A DNA stretch of 64,000 nucleotides from Bacteroidia bacterium (GCA_026391315.1 JAPLDT010000023.1:1-64000); one strand, 5' to 3'; counted from the stretch's first letter, positions 18,601-27,861 are shown. Notes: a model not told the origin generated them from the letters alone. Numbers and translations: made by a program.

Positions 18601-21600
18601 TTCGTTTACCCAAACCTCTGCCGAACGACTTCCGGTAGTATGACCTTTTCTGTTGCCAACGCCAATCATCATGACACTGATCTCGGACAGATCAGGGTTT
18701 CCCTTAATTTTTATCTTATTCTGGTTGCTGTTAACGCCCCGGTGTATCTGTTCAAAAATATCCCCCATCCCTATGGTTGAGCCGGTTGCATGCATCTCTG
18801 AGTTGCGATCCAGCTTCAGTTGTGGCAGCAGGTCCAACGGAATATAGACCCTGTTTTCTGTCGGCCAGACGATGTATCGATCGCTCTCTTTCCCATTGTC
18901 ATAATAGCCAGGCGGGGTCAGTTTTAGCGGTATTTCATATTCGTAGTAGTTGTACTGAAAATCCGAACCCACCCGGATGAAGAGGGATAGCTCATTATCC
19001 CGCAAAGGCATCCCATCCAGCTTTTCGGCATGGACTTCCAGTTTCAGGTTCTTGTATCGCCGCAAATCAACCGAAGTCGTTTTGTAGGCAGCCTTTGCCT
19101 CCCCCGGTTCGACATCCATAATTTTCATTACCATGGATTGCTCATTTAACTGGCGTAGTTGCGCATTGGCCGGATCGATTACCCTGTCGACCCCCGGAGG
19201 CAATACATAATTGACAGGTTTCCGGTTGCTGTTTTCCTCTATATTGACAGCCGACAGGTCGAATTGGGTTGAAACTGAAGATGGGCTTCCATCGGGATTG
19301 AGGGTTTTGTCGTATCTTCTCCAGTTGGTGCGCACCAGGTCGAGTGTGGCAAACCGCAGAACGACTGGCTTTTTCCAGCCGTTTACCAACATTCTCATAA
19401 ATCGGATCGATCTAAAGTCGTTGATGGCACCATAAGCTTTATCTGGTTCGGTGATAGGAACTTTAAACTGATACCAGGTGATATCAGATTTTTTCCCGCT
19501 TTTGAGTGTAACTTCAGATTTCTTAATGTCCGTGATGTAATTTTTTCCCAAAACCATGTTGGCCCTGTCGATCTTCAACTTGTACTGGAAATAGGCCTCA
19601 TTCTCGTTGAGGGTATTGTCATCATTGATGTCCTCCACATCAGGTATTGACGTTGCCGCAGTTGGATAACTTTCTGTCGATTGTTCGGTTGTGGGTGAAT
19701 TGCCTTCAGTGTTGCTGTAGAATTTGTATCGTTCGAGGAGATCTTTTTTCTCCTGGTCATAGTCACTTCCCCTAAAGTAATGAAAATCATCGCTGGAGGG
19801 ATCCTTCTCAACTTTTGCCATGGCTGTGGCATCGACGAGGGGAAGCAGAGAGGCTAAAAACTGTTTGTAAAAGGTTCTTTCATCTTTCGAATTGAGCCCG
19901 TCCAGACCAATATCCTGGAAGATCCTTGCCTGTGGCGAATTGTCGAAGGCTTTTACCAGCGACTGTTGCCTTGAAACCCTTCCCCAGGTGGTGATATCCA
20001 GATTGGTATAATCCCCGTTGGCCGGCAGACCATGCTCAAAAGATTTTCTTCCATCGCGGAGAATATCTTCGGAAACGCTCCCCAGATGAAAAACAAGGTT
20101 TCCCCCAGGGTTCTCATCACCTGCCTTGTCTTCGGCAAAAGGATCCATCATCCAGAATTCAATGTACTCCACGTTGGTGGCTTCAAAATCGCTGGTTTCA
20201 ATTTTACGCATGATCCCGCCCCACCGGCTTTCCGGACGCAAAAGTGAGCCATCCTTAGCGACTCCGGATGAGAGCGCCGTTGGATAGGTGTCAAAATTGT
20301 AGGGCCCTCTTTCAGTAGGATAGAAAGCCAGGTCCAGGGTAGGGATATTGGTTGGCTGTCCAATCGGATTCTGCCGGTTGGGAAAAATTTCAGACTGAAA
20401 TACCTCCCTGACACGATGGTCATCTAATTTCTCGCCCTGAAGCAGGTATGATGGAGCCGTATTCCGCTGCATGAACGGATCAATCACATACCACGAGAGC
20501 AATGCCCTGTTGTATCCATATGTAAGGTCATTGATCAGATCCCCTTCCGGGAATTGCTCGTTCCCCTGGGGAGTACTTGCCAATGACCAGCCGGTAAAGG
20601 ATTTCAGGTTGATGGGTGTGGTAGTGCCTTCAAAGTCATCCAGATAGACAGCGCCCTCTTTTGATATTGCCCTCGAATGTCCGGGAAACAACTTTGCCCA
20701 CTCCATTTCAACGGCAATTTTCGATTCCTCTTTGGTATTGATGAATGGCAAAGCATTCACCATCTTGGTAATAAAGGGGGATGAGGCGCTGTACGAACCA
20801 TTGAAGCCAAGCATGGTATTGGCAATCGGGTCTTCGCCATAATTGACCTTCTGGGTTAGCGGTTTCTCAAGGAGATACATGACCGTAGAGCCGATGTTGA
20901 AATTCTTGCTGATCTCGTAGTTCAGATGGGTTCCCAGCATGGTCTTGCGCTGCATGCTGAAAAGGTCCTGACTCTCAGTAGAGATAGAAATTGGGGTACC
21001 CGATTCCAGCAAACCCTGGTTGATCACCTTCACCCGACCCTGGGTATAGTCGACGATAAAATCCACATCTTCCTGAAGTTGTCTGCCACCGGCCATAACT
21101 TTTACGGATCCCCTGGCAATGTTGATGGCATCCAATGAGATTTCCGAATTGGAAAGGCCCTTGTAACTTCCTTTCAAATGGTACTTGTTTTTTTCCGCAT
21201 CCTGCTCCGCGACCGTCCGGGTATTGTTGTAGAGCGAAGAATAGACATATCTCTTGATGGCAGCAGCGTCACCATTGAATTTCTTCTCCAGGTTCGAGCC
21301 AAATGGCTGAACAACCGGAAAGATGATCCTTCCCTTTTGGGCATCAATGGTGATACGGTCAACAAAGTCAAAAACGCCATCCGGGTATGGGTCATGCTGA
21401 CTGTTCAGGTTATCCAGGTTCATCACTGCCAGCAGATTTTTCTCCTTTAACGGACCATCCGGAAGGTAATTAAGGTCAGTTCCGGAGGCATCATTCCGGT
21501 AGAGTACATCGAGTTTAAACTCTTCATTCGAAATTCTCTGGGAACGAATGTTGTAGATGTTTTTCATCATCAAGTCCCAGTTTTTGAAAATGGGATTGAG

Positions 21601-22386
21601 ATTTGTTCCTTTCAACAACTTAAGGACGAGTGTATTTGGCGCCTCAATGCCATCGGTTGAAAATTCCCCTACCTGGAAAGTCTCCCCATTGGCAGTGTAC
21701 TGATAGGCAACTGCCAGAATTTCGTCGGCATTGAGTGCCATGTTGAGGGAGATATACCCAAGTTGCTTATTGATAGTGTATTCGGTAGAATCGAGCCGTC
21801 TGGCATTTTCGATCTTTTCATAGTCGCGACCTGCAATGAAATCCCTTGCCGACAGGGGTTTAAGAACTTCATTCAGTTTTGAAATATCACGGATGTTTGA
21901 ATAATTGGTGGTTAGCGTTTTGTAAACACCGTTGATATTGTTATTAGGAAGCTGGTTATAGGGATAGAGCAACCCTGGTGTATCGCCAAATTCTGAAATG
22001 GTTTGATTTTGCCTGTTTTGTCCGTTCTCTCCTAAATCGAGCAGTGCAAGAATGTTGCGGGATTCCTGAAAATGGCTCGATTTATTGGTCACCCAAACCT
22101 CTACTTTATTGAGAGTGACGGAGGTTTTCAGGATGGGAATTTCAGAAAGTGCCTGGTCGTAAGTATTGTAAAAATGATGTGCAAGAAAGAAGTTTCTGTT
22201 GGCATCGTAGTTGGTGGCATTGATTTCAAATTTTGTACGCTCTGCGCCACCTTCCGTGTTGATGACCTTGGTTTCTCCTTTTTGCTGGGAAAAGAGGGTG
22301 CTAACCGAAAGTTTTCCGAATTGAAGTTCTGTCTTGACTCCGAAGAGGTTGGTTCCACCTCGGATAAGTGTTCCGGTAAGCGGCAT
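15667..22386 (-). CDS. sprA: SprA/Sov, type IX secretion outer-membrane translocon - main C-terminal piece of a broken gene
   Basis: 2239 aa. SprA is the giant (about 2400-2500 aa) beta-barrel channel of the type IX secretion system. This piece begins in the conserved block GNVSMPLTGTLIRGG and LFGVKTELQFGKL and keeps the rest of the family to the C-terminus (FIVRLFYDRIVNNPYIS, GVSFRFTLLQ). The natural start is missing: the N-terminal part lies in two other frames upstream (22301-23054). It is the third gene after pdxA and ruvA, the usual place for sprA in Bacteroidota. The ATG at 22384-22386 is only an internal methionine; without signal peptide the product would not be exported. Confidence 0.9.
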   Translation of the reverse strand: MPLTGTLIRGGTNLFGVKTELQFGKLSVSTLFSQQKGETKVINTEGGAERTKFEINATNYDANRNFFLAHHFYNTYDQALSEIPILKTSVTLNKVEVWVTNKSSHFQESRNILALLDLGENGQNRQNQTISEFGDTPGLLYPYNQLPNNNINGVYKTLTTNYSNIRDISKLNEVLKPLSARDFIAGRDYEKIENARRLDSTEYTINKQLGYISLNMALNADEILAVAYQYTANGETFQVGEFSTDGIEAPNTLVLKLLKGTNLNPIFKNWDLMMKNIYNIRSQRISNEEFKLDVLYRNDASGTDLNYLPDGPLKEKNLLAVMNLDNLNSQHDPYPDGVFDFVDRITIDAQKGRIIFPVVQPFGSNLEKKFNGDAAAIKRYVYSSLYNNTRTVAEQDAEKNKYHLKGSYKGLSNSEISLDAINIARGSVKVMAGGRQLQEDVDFIVDYTQGRVKVINQGLLESGTPISISTESQDLFSMQRKTMLGTHLNYEISKNFNIGSTVMYLLEKPLTQKVNYGEDPIANTMLGFNGSYSASSPFITKMVNALPFINTKEESKIAVEMEWAKLFPGHSRAISKEGAVYLDDFEGTTTPINLKSFTGWSLASTPQGNEQFPEGDLINDLTYGYNRALLSWYVIDPFMQRNTAPSYLLQGEKLDDHRVREVFQSEIFPNRQNPIGQPTNIPTLDLAFYPTERGPYNFDTYPTALSSGVAKDGSLLRPESRWGGIMRKIETSDFEATNVEYIEFWMMDPFAEDKAGDENPGGNLVFHLGSVSEDILRDGRKSFEHGLPANGDYTNLDITTWGRVSRQQSLVKAFDNSPQARIFQDIGLDGLNSKDERTFYKQFLASLLPLVDATAMAKVEKDPSSDDFHYFRGSDYDQEKKDLLERYKFYSNTEGNSPTTEQSTESYPTAATSIPDVEDINDDNTLNENEAYFQYKLKIDRANMVLGKNYITDIKKSEVTLKSGKKSDITWYQFKVPITEPDKAYGAINDFRSIRFMRMLVNGWKKPVVLRFATLDLVRTNWRRYDKTLNPDGSPSSVSTQFDLSAVNIEENSNRKPVNYVLPPGVDRVIDPANAQLRQLNEQSMVMKIMDVEPGEAKAAYKTTSVDLRRYKNLKLEVHAEKLDGMPLRDNELSLFIRVGSDFQYNYYEYEIPLKLTPPGYYDNGKESDRYIVWPTENRVYIPLDLLPQLKLDRNSEMHATGSTIGMGDIFEQIHRGVNSNQNKIKIKGNPDLSEISVMMIGVGNRKGHTTGSRSAEVWVNELRLTNFEENGGWAAIGRVSGNLADLGTYSFAGRWMTSGFGDIDSKMSTRSKEDTREYDISTNLELGKFFKPESGVKIPMYMSFSKSVATPEYSPVDKDVKLSDILANAATKSERDSIKKMSLTFNTRKSINFTNVQIDKPGKTGEKKFYDVSNLSLSYSYNLFQHGDVNTLTERTTNSRTLLNYHFNSRPISIDPFKNLSFLKPKSLTLFRDFNFSLTPAQVSFRSDMNDMQSELQYRNITNPDFILPVSHQNNFTWNRYYDLRFDLTRSLKLDFSAVNASRIGDPSKLNTQNQGSYELRRDSIWRSILDGGKNTHYHHTWNATYTLPINKIPLLEWTSASAVYQAGYDWNLAPVTRGDYQLGNSISNMNSIQLNGQLDFLQLYNKVPYLRRVNQKYGEFSRGRRESQENNRQRYSGQQNPAPAQKYTEQNLKLKKNAPYSFFHKLGSSSVQVKIADKSGKPISGQVKVVNDNRIIFTPIADYDGALVEITSKKDKDAAPKINFGEITSRFLMMLYNVNISYSENGGTSLFGYLPGSSFFGLNNYSGGSGSSLAPGLPFILGRQNEGFGLEAANKRWITTDTIVNKPYQMSHNSRLNLRAKIVPIPDLKIELNANRIFAKNSSEFFIYNATNGWDAYNSSFNGNFSMSIITIGSSFEKLGKAFVQDSKGWNDLQANRRIIAQRLDAGRIANPGLNYQPGIIDPNTSFPVGYGPTSQEVLIPAFFAAYTGKSANSVELTPFPSARFMLPNWKIQYSGAVSKIDGLKNIMKSMNIIHDYRSTYNVGSYLSNMKYQTTDDGFSYIRDAQNNFLPQRDITAINITEAFNPLFDVDITWLNNFTTRFEYRKSRNITLSLTNNQATEMYNNEASLGLGYRFENMKLFIKTKSSSKALNNDLNIRADVTYGKNKTVLRKLVETNTQLTAGQDALSIKFSADYNLSEIFIVRLFYDRIVNNPYISNAYRTTNSNIGVSFRFTLLQ

Positions 22387-22806
22387 GGAGACATTTCCCG
22401 GTGTTGTAATTGAACCTCATCTTCAGCCGGTCGCCGATCTCTCCATCCAGGCTCACATTGATTTTTTGGTTAAAATCGAAAGTGGTATTGCGTTGCATTC
22501 GGGTTGGAATAGCTGGATTTTCTATTTTGTTGCTTTTCAATCCCATGCTCATCTCTACATAACCCTGAGGACGGATGTTCACAATACTGCTGCCGAAGAC
22601 TTTGTTGAAGGCATCTCCGCCAATCTGAAACTGAGGAATAATCTGAGTGCGGCGATCGAAGGATTGCTGAGAAATTTTTTTCCGCCAATAGCGGTTGACG
22701 GACTCTTTCAAGTCGCTTTGAATGAACTCATGCAAGCTCAGCGATCCGGGTAACCGATACTCAATGACTCCGACTTTTTCTGTGATTAGATATTGGCCGT
22801 TTTTTT
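22301..22806 (-). pseudogene. sprA: SprA N-terminal piece 2 (frame-shifted from both neighbours)
   Basis: Read from about 22806 this frame gives KNGQYLITEKVGVIEYRLPG, then SLHEFIQSDLKESVNRYWRK and later FNKVFGSSIVNIRPQG and GDRLKMRFNYNTG, all typical of SprA N-termini. After NYNTG (junction near 22397-22402) the frame leaves SprA and ends at 22301. The family block expected between NYNTG and GNVS (about 25 residues, FDFENKIKL-like) is absent, so the break is a deletion and not a single-base shift. Confidence 0.8.
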
Positions 22807-23054
22807 AGGTACAAGGCAGTGCTGTCCCTGTCAGATAACTGAGAGAAAGGATTTTCCTTTCTTTTTGCTCGAAGGGAAGATGTAATTGTATCACCGGCTA
22901 TCGAATCGCCGGAAGGTAAAAAGAGAACATCAATGCCCCTGTGCATAGCATTTGCAGTTCCATAGGATGCTGTGCTATGCCAAAAAAGTGCAATGCATGC
23001 GGAGAGCAATGTTGCAACAAGGGTCGTGAAATGTACTTTTTTCAATTTGGTCAA
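22761..23054 (-). pseudogene. sprA: SprA N-terminal piece 1 with signal peptide
   Basis: 97 aa. It starts with TTG at 23052-23054, overlapping the ruvA stop. The signal peptide is VHFTTLVATLLSACIALFWH, followed by a linker and ENPFSQLSDRDSTALYLKK, which resembles the SprA motif before the VEYDP block. After LKK, at an A7 run (22800-22806), the frame is lost and stops at 22761. The expected block NI-x-x-x-VEYDP (about 15 residues) is missing between this piece and the next. Confidence 0.75.
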
Positions 23055-23632
23055 AAGCTCTTTAATGCCAATTTGATCAGGTTTTCAACAGAAATGGCCG
23101 GTTGCTCTGTCAGAACCTGGTCGATCAGTTTTTCAACAGCTCTCTTGTTAAAACCGAGCATCTCCAACGCTGCAACCGCCTCTGTGCGAACAGGATTCTC
23201 GACCGACCGAAACAACAGATCACCGGCAGGAAGTTTTCCGATTTTGTCTTTCAGATCGATGATCACCCTTTGGGCTGTCTTTACCCCAATGCCTTTGATG
23301 TTCTTCAGTAAGCCAACGTTCTCGGTGAGAATGGCGTTCTGAAGCTCTTCGGGTTTGTGCGATGAAAGCATCATGATGGCCGTATTGGCGCCTATTCCAT
23401 TGACAGAGATCAGCATTCTGAAAAGTTCCCGTTCCGTCTGTTCAAAGAAACCATACAAGATGTGGGCGTCTTCACGAATCACCTGATGAAGGAATAATTT
23501 CGCTTTTTCACTACCGTGAAGCTGGGAATAGGTGGTAAGTGATATGTGGATCAAATAGCCGATATCTCCTGCCTCGATCACAATCCCGGCCGGGGTCAAA
23601 CTGATCACTGATCCTTTTATATGTTCGAACAT
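23051..23632 (-). CDS. ruvA: Holliday junction branch-migration protein RuvA
   Basis: 193 aa from MFEHIKGSVISLTPAG; the ATG at 23630-23632 was preferred over a TTG two codons upstream. RuvA binds four-way junctions as a tetramer and recruits RuvB. The N-terminal OB fold contains IVIEAGDIGYLIHIS. The two helix-hairpin-helix motifs are ISVNGIGANTAIMML and LLKNIKGIGVKTAQRVI. The small C-terminal domain III contacts RuvB. pdxA ends 22 bases upstream and sprA begins at its stop. Confidence 0.97.
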   Translation of the reverse strand: MFEHIKGSVISLTPAGIVIEAGDIGYLIHISLTTYSQLHGSEKAKLFLHQVIREDAHILYGFFEQTERELFRMLISVNGIGANTAIMMLSSHKPEELQNAILTENVGLLKNIKGIGVKTAQRVIIDLKDKIGKLPAGDLLFRSVENPVRTEAVAALEMLGFNKRAVEKLIDQVLTEQPAISVENLIKLALKSF

Positions 23633-23654
23633 GGGCAACTGAGTTTGTAAGGTG

Positions 23655-24716
23655 TTATTCTCCTCCGGTACGGTCTATCTCGTGGTGCTTCAACGGATTT
23701 TTGGAAAGCGACTTGTACATTTTTCTGGCTTCAAAAACATCGATAGCCAGATAGATCGCATTCCGGAAGGAATCTTCCGATGCTACCCCGGTTCCGGCAA
23801 TATCATAGGCAGTTCCATGCCCCGGAGAGGTTCTTATGATTGGTAATCCAGCTGTAAAATTGACGCCCGATTCGAAGGCAAGCACCTTGAATGGTATCAG
23901 TCCCTGATCGTGGTACATGGCGAGTATGGCATCAAATTTTTTGTAGTCACCCGCGCCGAAGAATCCATCTGCCGCGAAAGGTCCCAGTGCGATGATCCCC
24001 TCATCATTGGCCTGTTTGATAGCCGGATAGATGATATCCTGGTCCTCCTTACCAATAACACCGTGGTCACCGGCATGCGGGTTCAATCCCAAAACCGCGA
24101 TCCGTGGTTTACGGATAGAAAAATCTTCCAATATTGTCTTGTGAAGGATACGTATGTTCGAAACTATTTTTTCCTTCGTTAATGCCTGGGGGACCTGAGA
24201 TACAGGTATATGCCCAGTCACGACCCCAACTTTCAGCTGATCGCTGACCATCAGCATCATATAATTTTTAGCAGCGAATTCGCTTGCGAAAAATTCGGTA
24301 TGCCCGGGAAATTTAAACTGATCCGACTGGATGTTCTCCTTGTTGATAGGTGCGGTTACCACCACATCAATATCGCCTGCTTTCAAATCTTTCACAGCGG
24401 CCTGAAGGGAGAGAAGAGCGGCTTCTCCTGCTTCGGGAGTAGATTTTCCCAGTTCAACCCTGATCTCTTCGTCGACACAATTGATAATGTTGACTCTTTT
24501 TGAGTTGGCGTCCCGCGCCGAGGATATCTGATTGAAGCTGAATAATTCAACATCCAGCGCCTTCCGATGGTAGGCCGCAACTTTTGGCGAGCCATAAACT
24601 ATTGGTGTACAAGATTCAAGCAATCTGCTATCCGACAGTGTCTTGATAATTACTTCATATCCTATCCCATTGATATCCCCGTGGGTAATTCCTATTCTCA
24701 ATTTATGTTGTTCCAT
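23655..24716 (-). CDS. pdxA: 4-hydroxythreonine-4-phosphate dehydrogenase
   Basis: 353 aa. PdxA oxidises 4-phosphohydroxy-L-threonine in the DXP-dependent vitamin B6 pathway. Motifs are GITHGDINGIGYEVIIK at the N-terminus, TAPINKENIQ, GHTEFFA, LNPHAGDHGVIG with a metal-binding histidine, AMYHDQGLIPFK, and TSPGHGTAYDIAGTG. It is the first gene of the pdxA-ruvA-sprA run. A -7-like box (minus strand TACATTTG, 24721-24728) sits only 5 bases before its ATG, so its use is doubtful. Confidence 0.97.
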   Translation of the reverse strand: MEQHKLRIGITHGDINGIGYEVIIKTLSDSRLLESCTPIVYGSPKVAAYHRKALDVELFSFNQISSARDANSKRVNIINCVDEEIRVELGKSTPEAGEAALLSLQAAVKDLKAGDIDVVVTAPINKENIQSDQFKFPGHTEFFASEFAAKNYMMLMVSDQLKVGVVTGHIPVSQVPQALTKEKIVSNIRILHKTILEDFSIRKPRIAVLGLNPHAGDHGVIGKEDQDIIYPAIKQANDEGIIALGPFAADGFFGAGDYKKFDAILAMYHDQGLIPFKVLAFESGVNFTAGLPIIRTSPGHGTAYDIAGTGVASEDSFRNAIYLAIDVFEARKMYKSLSKNPLKHHEIDRTGGE

Positions 24717-24818
24717 GCGTCAAATGTATTGGTATCAACGGTCGGTTCCCGACCTCTTTATTTGTCAAATTTAAACTTTTATTCAATCATTCGGGGGGTC
24801 AGGTTTTAAATTGAAACT

Positions 24819-25097
24819 GAGAGACTGTTTAAATTTAAACACAGAGAATAATTTTCAAATAATCGAGAATTTAGTGTGTATAGATATTTTTGCCTTTGGA
24901 TAAATTTCAGAGAAAAATACTGAGTTCACTGAGTTTAAAAATCGCAAGCGATTTTTCTCTCTCCCGAAGTTTCGGGACAAGTTGTGCCACTCGGGGATTC
25001 CTTAAGTGTTTCTTTGATCAGGCAACAATTTCAAAGCCATTTTTAGTTTCATTCAGGAGTAATAATTTCTCTGTGTAATAATTTTAAACGGTTTCTG
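24819..25097. mobile_element. MITE-like inverted-repeat element between pdxA and pepA
   Basis: The 37-base ends match in inverted orientation: the left end begins GAGAGACTGTTTAAATTT and contains ACACAGAGA, and the right end (25061-25097) read on the minus strand begins CAGAAACCGTTTAAAATT and contains ACACAGAGA. Between them is AAAAATCGC-AA-GCGATTTTT (about 24936-24955), a perfect hairpin, and no coding frame. The right end includes the pepA stop codon. The terminal AGAGACTGTTTAA recurs at 60326-60338 and, inverted, at 60516-60528. Confidence 0.65.
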
Positions 25098-26556
25098 AAT
25101 TCGTTTGAAGAACAAGTGAGTTAAAAAAATCGGATAATAGCCTTACTCCTGTTGCTGTTCCGCCGATAGTGCGGTAATGATCGGCTGCGTGCAGGAAAGA
25201 GGGACCGGCAATATCGAGGTGAATCCAAGGATAATCGACAAACCTTTGCAGAAACTTACCCGCTGTGATGGCCCCGGCTTCCCCGCCGCCAATATTTTTC
25301 ATGTCGGCAATGTTCGATTTGATCATCTCATCGTACTCTTCCCAGAGCGGAAGTTCTACCAAACGCTCGTTAACCCTTTCTCCTGCATCCTTCAGCAGGT
25401 CAAACAGGTTGCCACATTCGTTGTGCATGGCGGCAATTCCATGAATACCCAGTGTCATTGCAGCTGAGCCGGTTAAAGTCGCCAGATCAATGACGAGCAT
25501 CGGATCATATTTTTTGGCGTAGCACAGCGCATCTGCAAGAATTAGCCGACCCTCAGCATCCGTATTCAAAACCTCTACCGTTGACCCGTTTGAAATGGTA
25601 ATGACATCTCCCGGAGTTACGGCATTGCCGCCGGGACGGTTGTCGGTGGCAGGAACCAGGGCTACGATATGGAGTGGCAGCTGATTTTTGGCAGCGACAT
25701 GAATGGCTGTAGCAACAGCCGCAGCTCCAGCCATATCGCTTTTCATGAAGTCCATGGATTTAGCGGTAGGTTTCAGACTCAGTCCGCCGGTGTCAAAAAC
25801 AACCCCTTTCCCAACCAAAACAATTGGCTTGCTGTTCACTGCATTCACGGGTTTCCATTCCATTACTATAAACGATGGAGGGTCGATGCTTCCTTTGTTG
25901 ACGGCCAGCAAACCACCCATTCCCAATGCTTCAATTTGTTCTTTGCCAAGTACCTCGGCTTGAATGCCAGCTTCGGTGCTCAACTGATGAAGGATGGCGC
26001 CAAATTTTTCGGCATTCAGACTGATCACTGGTTCATTGACCATGTCGCGGGCTGTACAGACGGCTTCGGTCAGGATTGAAAGATGACCCATTTGTTTTTC
26101 GGTAAGCTGGTCTCCGATAAAACAGATCTCCTGCAGGCTTGTCCTTAATTTTTCAGCCTTTGTCTGATATTTCAGGAATTGGTAACTGCCCAGGACGACA
26201 CCTTCAGCGAATGCGATCAACTGCTCACTATTGTCAAGCAATGAATGAACCTCAATTGATTGCAACTTCTCCTTTTTAGCCCATTGCGCGACTTCATTTC
26301 CCTGCCTTCTCCAGGCTTCAAGGGTAGCGTTAATACCCACCGTGATTGGGATTCCCACGATCAGCATCTTGCTTGAGTACCTGTTGATTTCGACCAGTCG
26401 TTGCTCCTTGTTCAATTTGTCAATCAGGTAATTAAGCTCCTCTTCTTTTACAGGAATCTGAGAATCTACGGCACCCTCTTTGATCAGGAAACAACGATTT
26501 TGATGAATTGTCTCGGTATTGGCCTTCTTTAGTATCATGATATTATAATTATTCAT
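25084..26556 (-). CDS. pepA: Leucyl aminopeptidase, M17 family (cytosol aminopeptidase)
   Basis: 490 aa. This two-metal enzyme removes N-terminal amino acids in the cytosol. The M17 signature NTDAEGRLILADALCYA is intact, and VGKGVVFDTGGLSLKP with MKSDMAGAAAV supplies metal and lysine ligands. The N-terminal regulatory domain is diverged, as is common in Bacteroidota. It is a single gene whose last codons lie in the right end of an inverted-repeat element. ATG at 26554-26556 was used; M7 (26538) is an alternative. Confidence 0.95.
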   Translation of the reverse strand: MNNYNIMILKKANTETIHQNRCFLIKEGAVDSQIPVKEEELNYLIDKLNKEQRLVEINRYSSKMLIVGIPITVGINATLEAWRRQGNEVAQWAKKEKLQSIEVHSLLDNSEQLIAFAEGVVLGSYQFLKYQTKAEKLRTSLQEICFIGDQLTEKQMGHLSILTEAVCTARDMVNEPVISLNAEKFGAILHQLSTEAGIQAEVLGKEQIEALGMGGLLAVNKGSIDPPSFIVMEWKPVNAVNSKPIVLVGKGVVFDTGGLSLKPTAKSMDFMKSDMAGAAAVATAIHVAAKNQLPLHIVALVPATDNRPGGNAVTPGDVITISNGSTVEVLNTDAEGRLILADALCYAKKYDPMLVIDLATLTGSAAMTLGIHGIAAMHNECGNLFDLLKDAGERVNERLVELPLWEEYDEMIKSNIADMKNIGGGEAGAITAGKFLQRFVDYPWIHLDIAGPSFLHAADHYRTIGGTATGVRLLSDFFNSLVLQTNSETV

Positions 26557-26751
26557 AGTTAAATCTACAGTCTCCAGATAAGTTCAGAAATATTGATGAA
26601 AGTAGTAACTGAATTTCCCTTGCGGTTTTTTGATTTCAGGCACAATCAAGGGCAGGAACAAAACCGAAGCCCACCTTTCAATATCCTTTGGCTCAAAATT
26701 ACTACCTTTAACCCAATATAAAACAGGTTATTTTTCATTTATTAAGTTATC

Positions 26752-27861
26752 ATGTCAGACGCTTTATTTCAGAGGGCTATCCGACTAGAACCATTGTCTG
26801 CCTCAGAGGGTGTTAAACTCTTTTTGGAGGCTTCAACCGCTGATTTAATTTGGGTTGCCGATGCACTGCGACAAATTCACAAGCCGGGAAAAGTAGTTAC
26901 CTGGATGATCGACAGGAATGTAAATATCACAAATATCTGCATATCAGGATGTACCTTCTGTAATTTTCACAGAAAGATCAATGGTGAAGGAACCTATACT
27001 ACCACCATGGAAGAGTACCACCAGAAAATTGAGCAGATGATTCAACTTGGCGGCAATCAACTTTTGCTGCAGGGAGGGATGCACCCCCGATATGGGTTGA
27101 AATTTTATACCGATCTTTTTAGCGACCTGAAACAGAAATATCCGAATGTGAAATTGCATTCACTCGGTCCGCCGGAGGTAGTTCACATTGCCAGAAAGGA
27201 GCGTCTTTCCTACCGGGAAGTTCTTGAAAAGCTGATGGAATCAGGTCTTGATAGTTTACCGGGCGCCGGTGCAGAGATTCTGTGCGACAGGGTGAGAAAA
27301 GAGATATCGCCGGGCAAAGCCTCCTCCGGGGAGTGGCTTGGCGTGATGAAAGAGGCCCATCAATTGCACATGCTGACTTCCGCCACCATGATGTTTGGAC
27401 ACATTGAAACTCCGCTTGAAAGAATGGAACACCTGGTGCAACTGAGAGAACTTCAGGCGCAGAAACCAGCCGGTAGTCCGGGATTTAAAGCCTTTATTCC
27501 ATGGCCGTTTATGTCGGAAGGTACCCTGTTGGGCAAAAGCCGGGAATTCAAATCCATCCTTCCCATCGACTATATCCGGATGATTGCCTTAAGCCGGATT
27601 ATGTTGAACAATTTTGAGAACATCCAGGCATCCTGGCTTACAGTAGGGAAAGAGACCGGCCAACTTGCGCTCCATGCGGGAGCCAACGATCTCGGTTCGA
27701 TCATGATCGAGGAAAATGTAGTCTCAGCTGCCGGTGCCAACTTTTCAATGGATTCCGTTCAAATGCAAAAGTGCATACTTGATGCCGGTTTTATACCCCA
27801 ACTTCGGAACCAGGGGTACGAATTTATCAGCTTGCCGGAGGGTGTCGAAAGAGTCGGTTAG
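26752..27861 (+). CDS. mqnC: Cyclic dehypoxanthinyl futalosine synthase (radical SAM)
   Basis: 369 aa. MqnC cyclises dehypoxanthine futalosine in the futalosine route to menaquinone. The radical-SAM cluster is C63-x3-C67-x2-C70 in NICISGCTFCNFHRK, preceded by the MqnC-like WMIDRNVNITN. GGNQLLLQGGMHP, SLPGAGAEIL and TMMFGHIETPLERM follow as in the MqnC/MqnE/CofH group. MqnE was considered, but the DRN-x-N-x-TN motif and length favour MqnC. It implies menaquinone synthesis by the futalosine pathway instead of the classical Men pathway. No other mqn gene is in the window. Confidence 0.92.
   Translation: MSDALFQRAIRLEPLSASEGVKLFLEASTADLIWVADALRQIHKPGKVVTWMIDRNVNITNICISGCTFCNFHRKINGEGTYTTTMEEYHQKIEQMIQLGGNQLLLQGGMHPRYGLKFYTDLFSDLKQKYPNVKLHSLGPPEVVHIARKERLSYREVLEKLMESGLDSLPGAGAEILCDRVRKEISPGKASSGEWLGVMKEAHQLHMLTSATMMFGHIETPLERMEHLVQLRELQAQKPAGSPGFKAFIPWPFMSEGTLLGKSREFKSILPIDYIRMIALSRIMLNNFENIQASWLTVGKETGQLALHAGANDLGSIMIEENVVSAAGANFSMDSVQMQKCILDAGFIPQLRNQGYEFISLPEGVERVG

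Noticed and set aside
22301-22735. Independent small gene between ruvA and sprA
   Set aside because: Its sequence (NIRPQG, RFNYNTG) is the SprA N-terminal region in a different frame; it is a piece of a broken gene.
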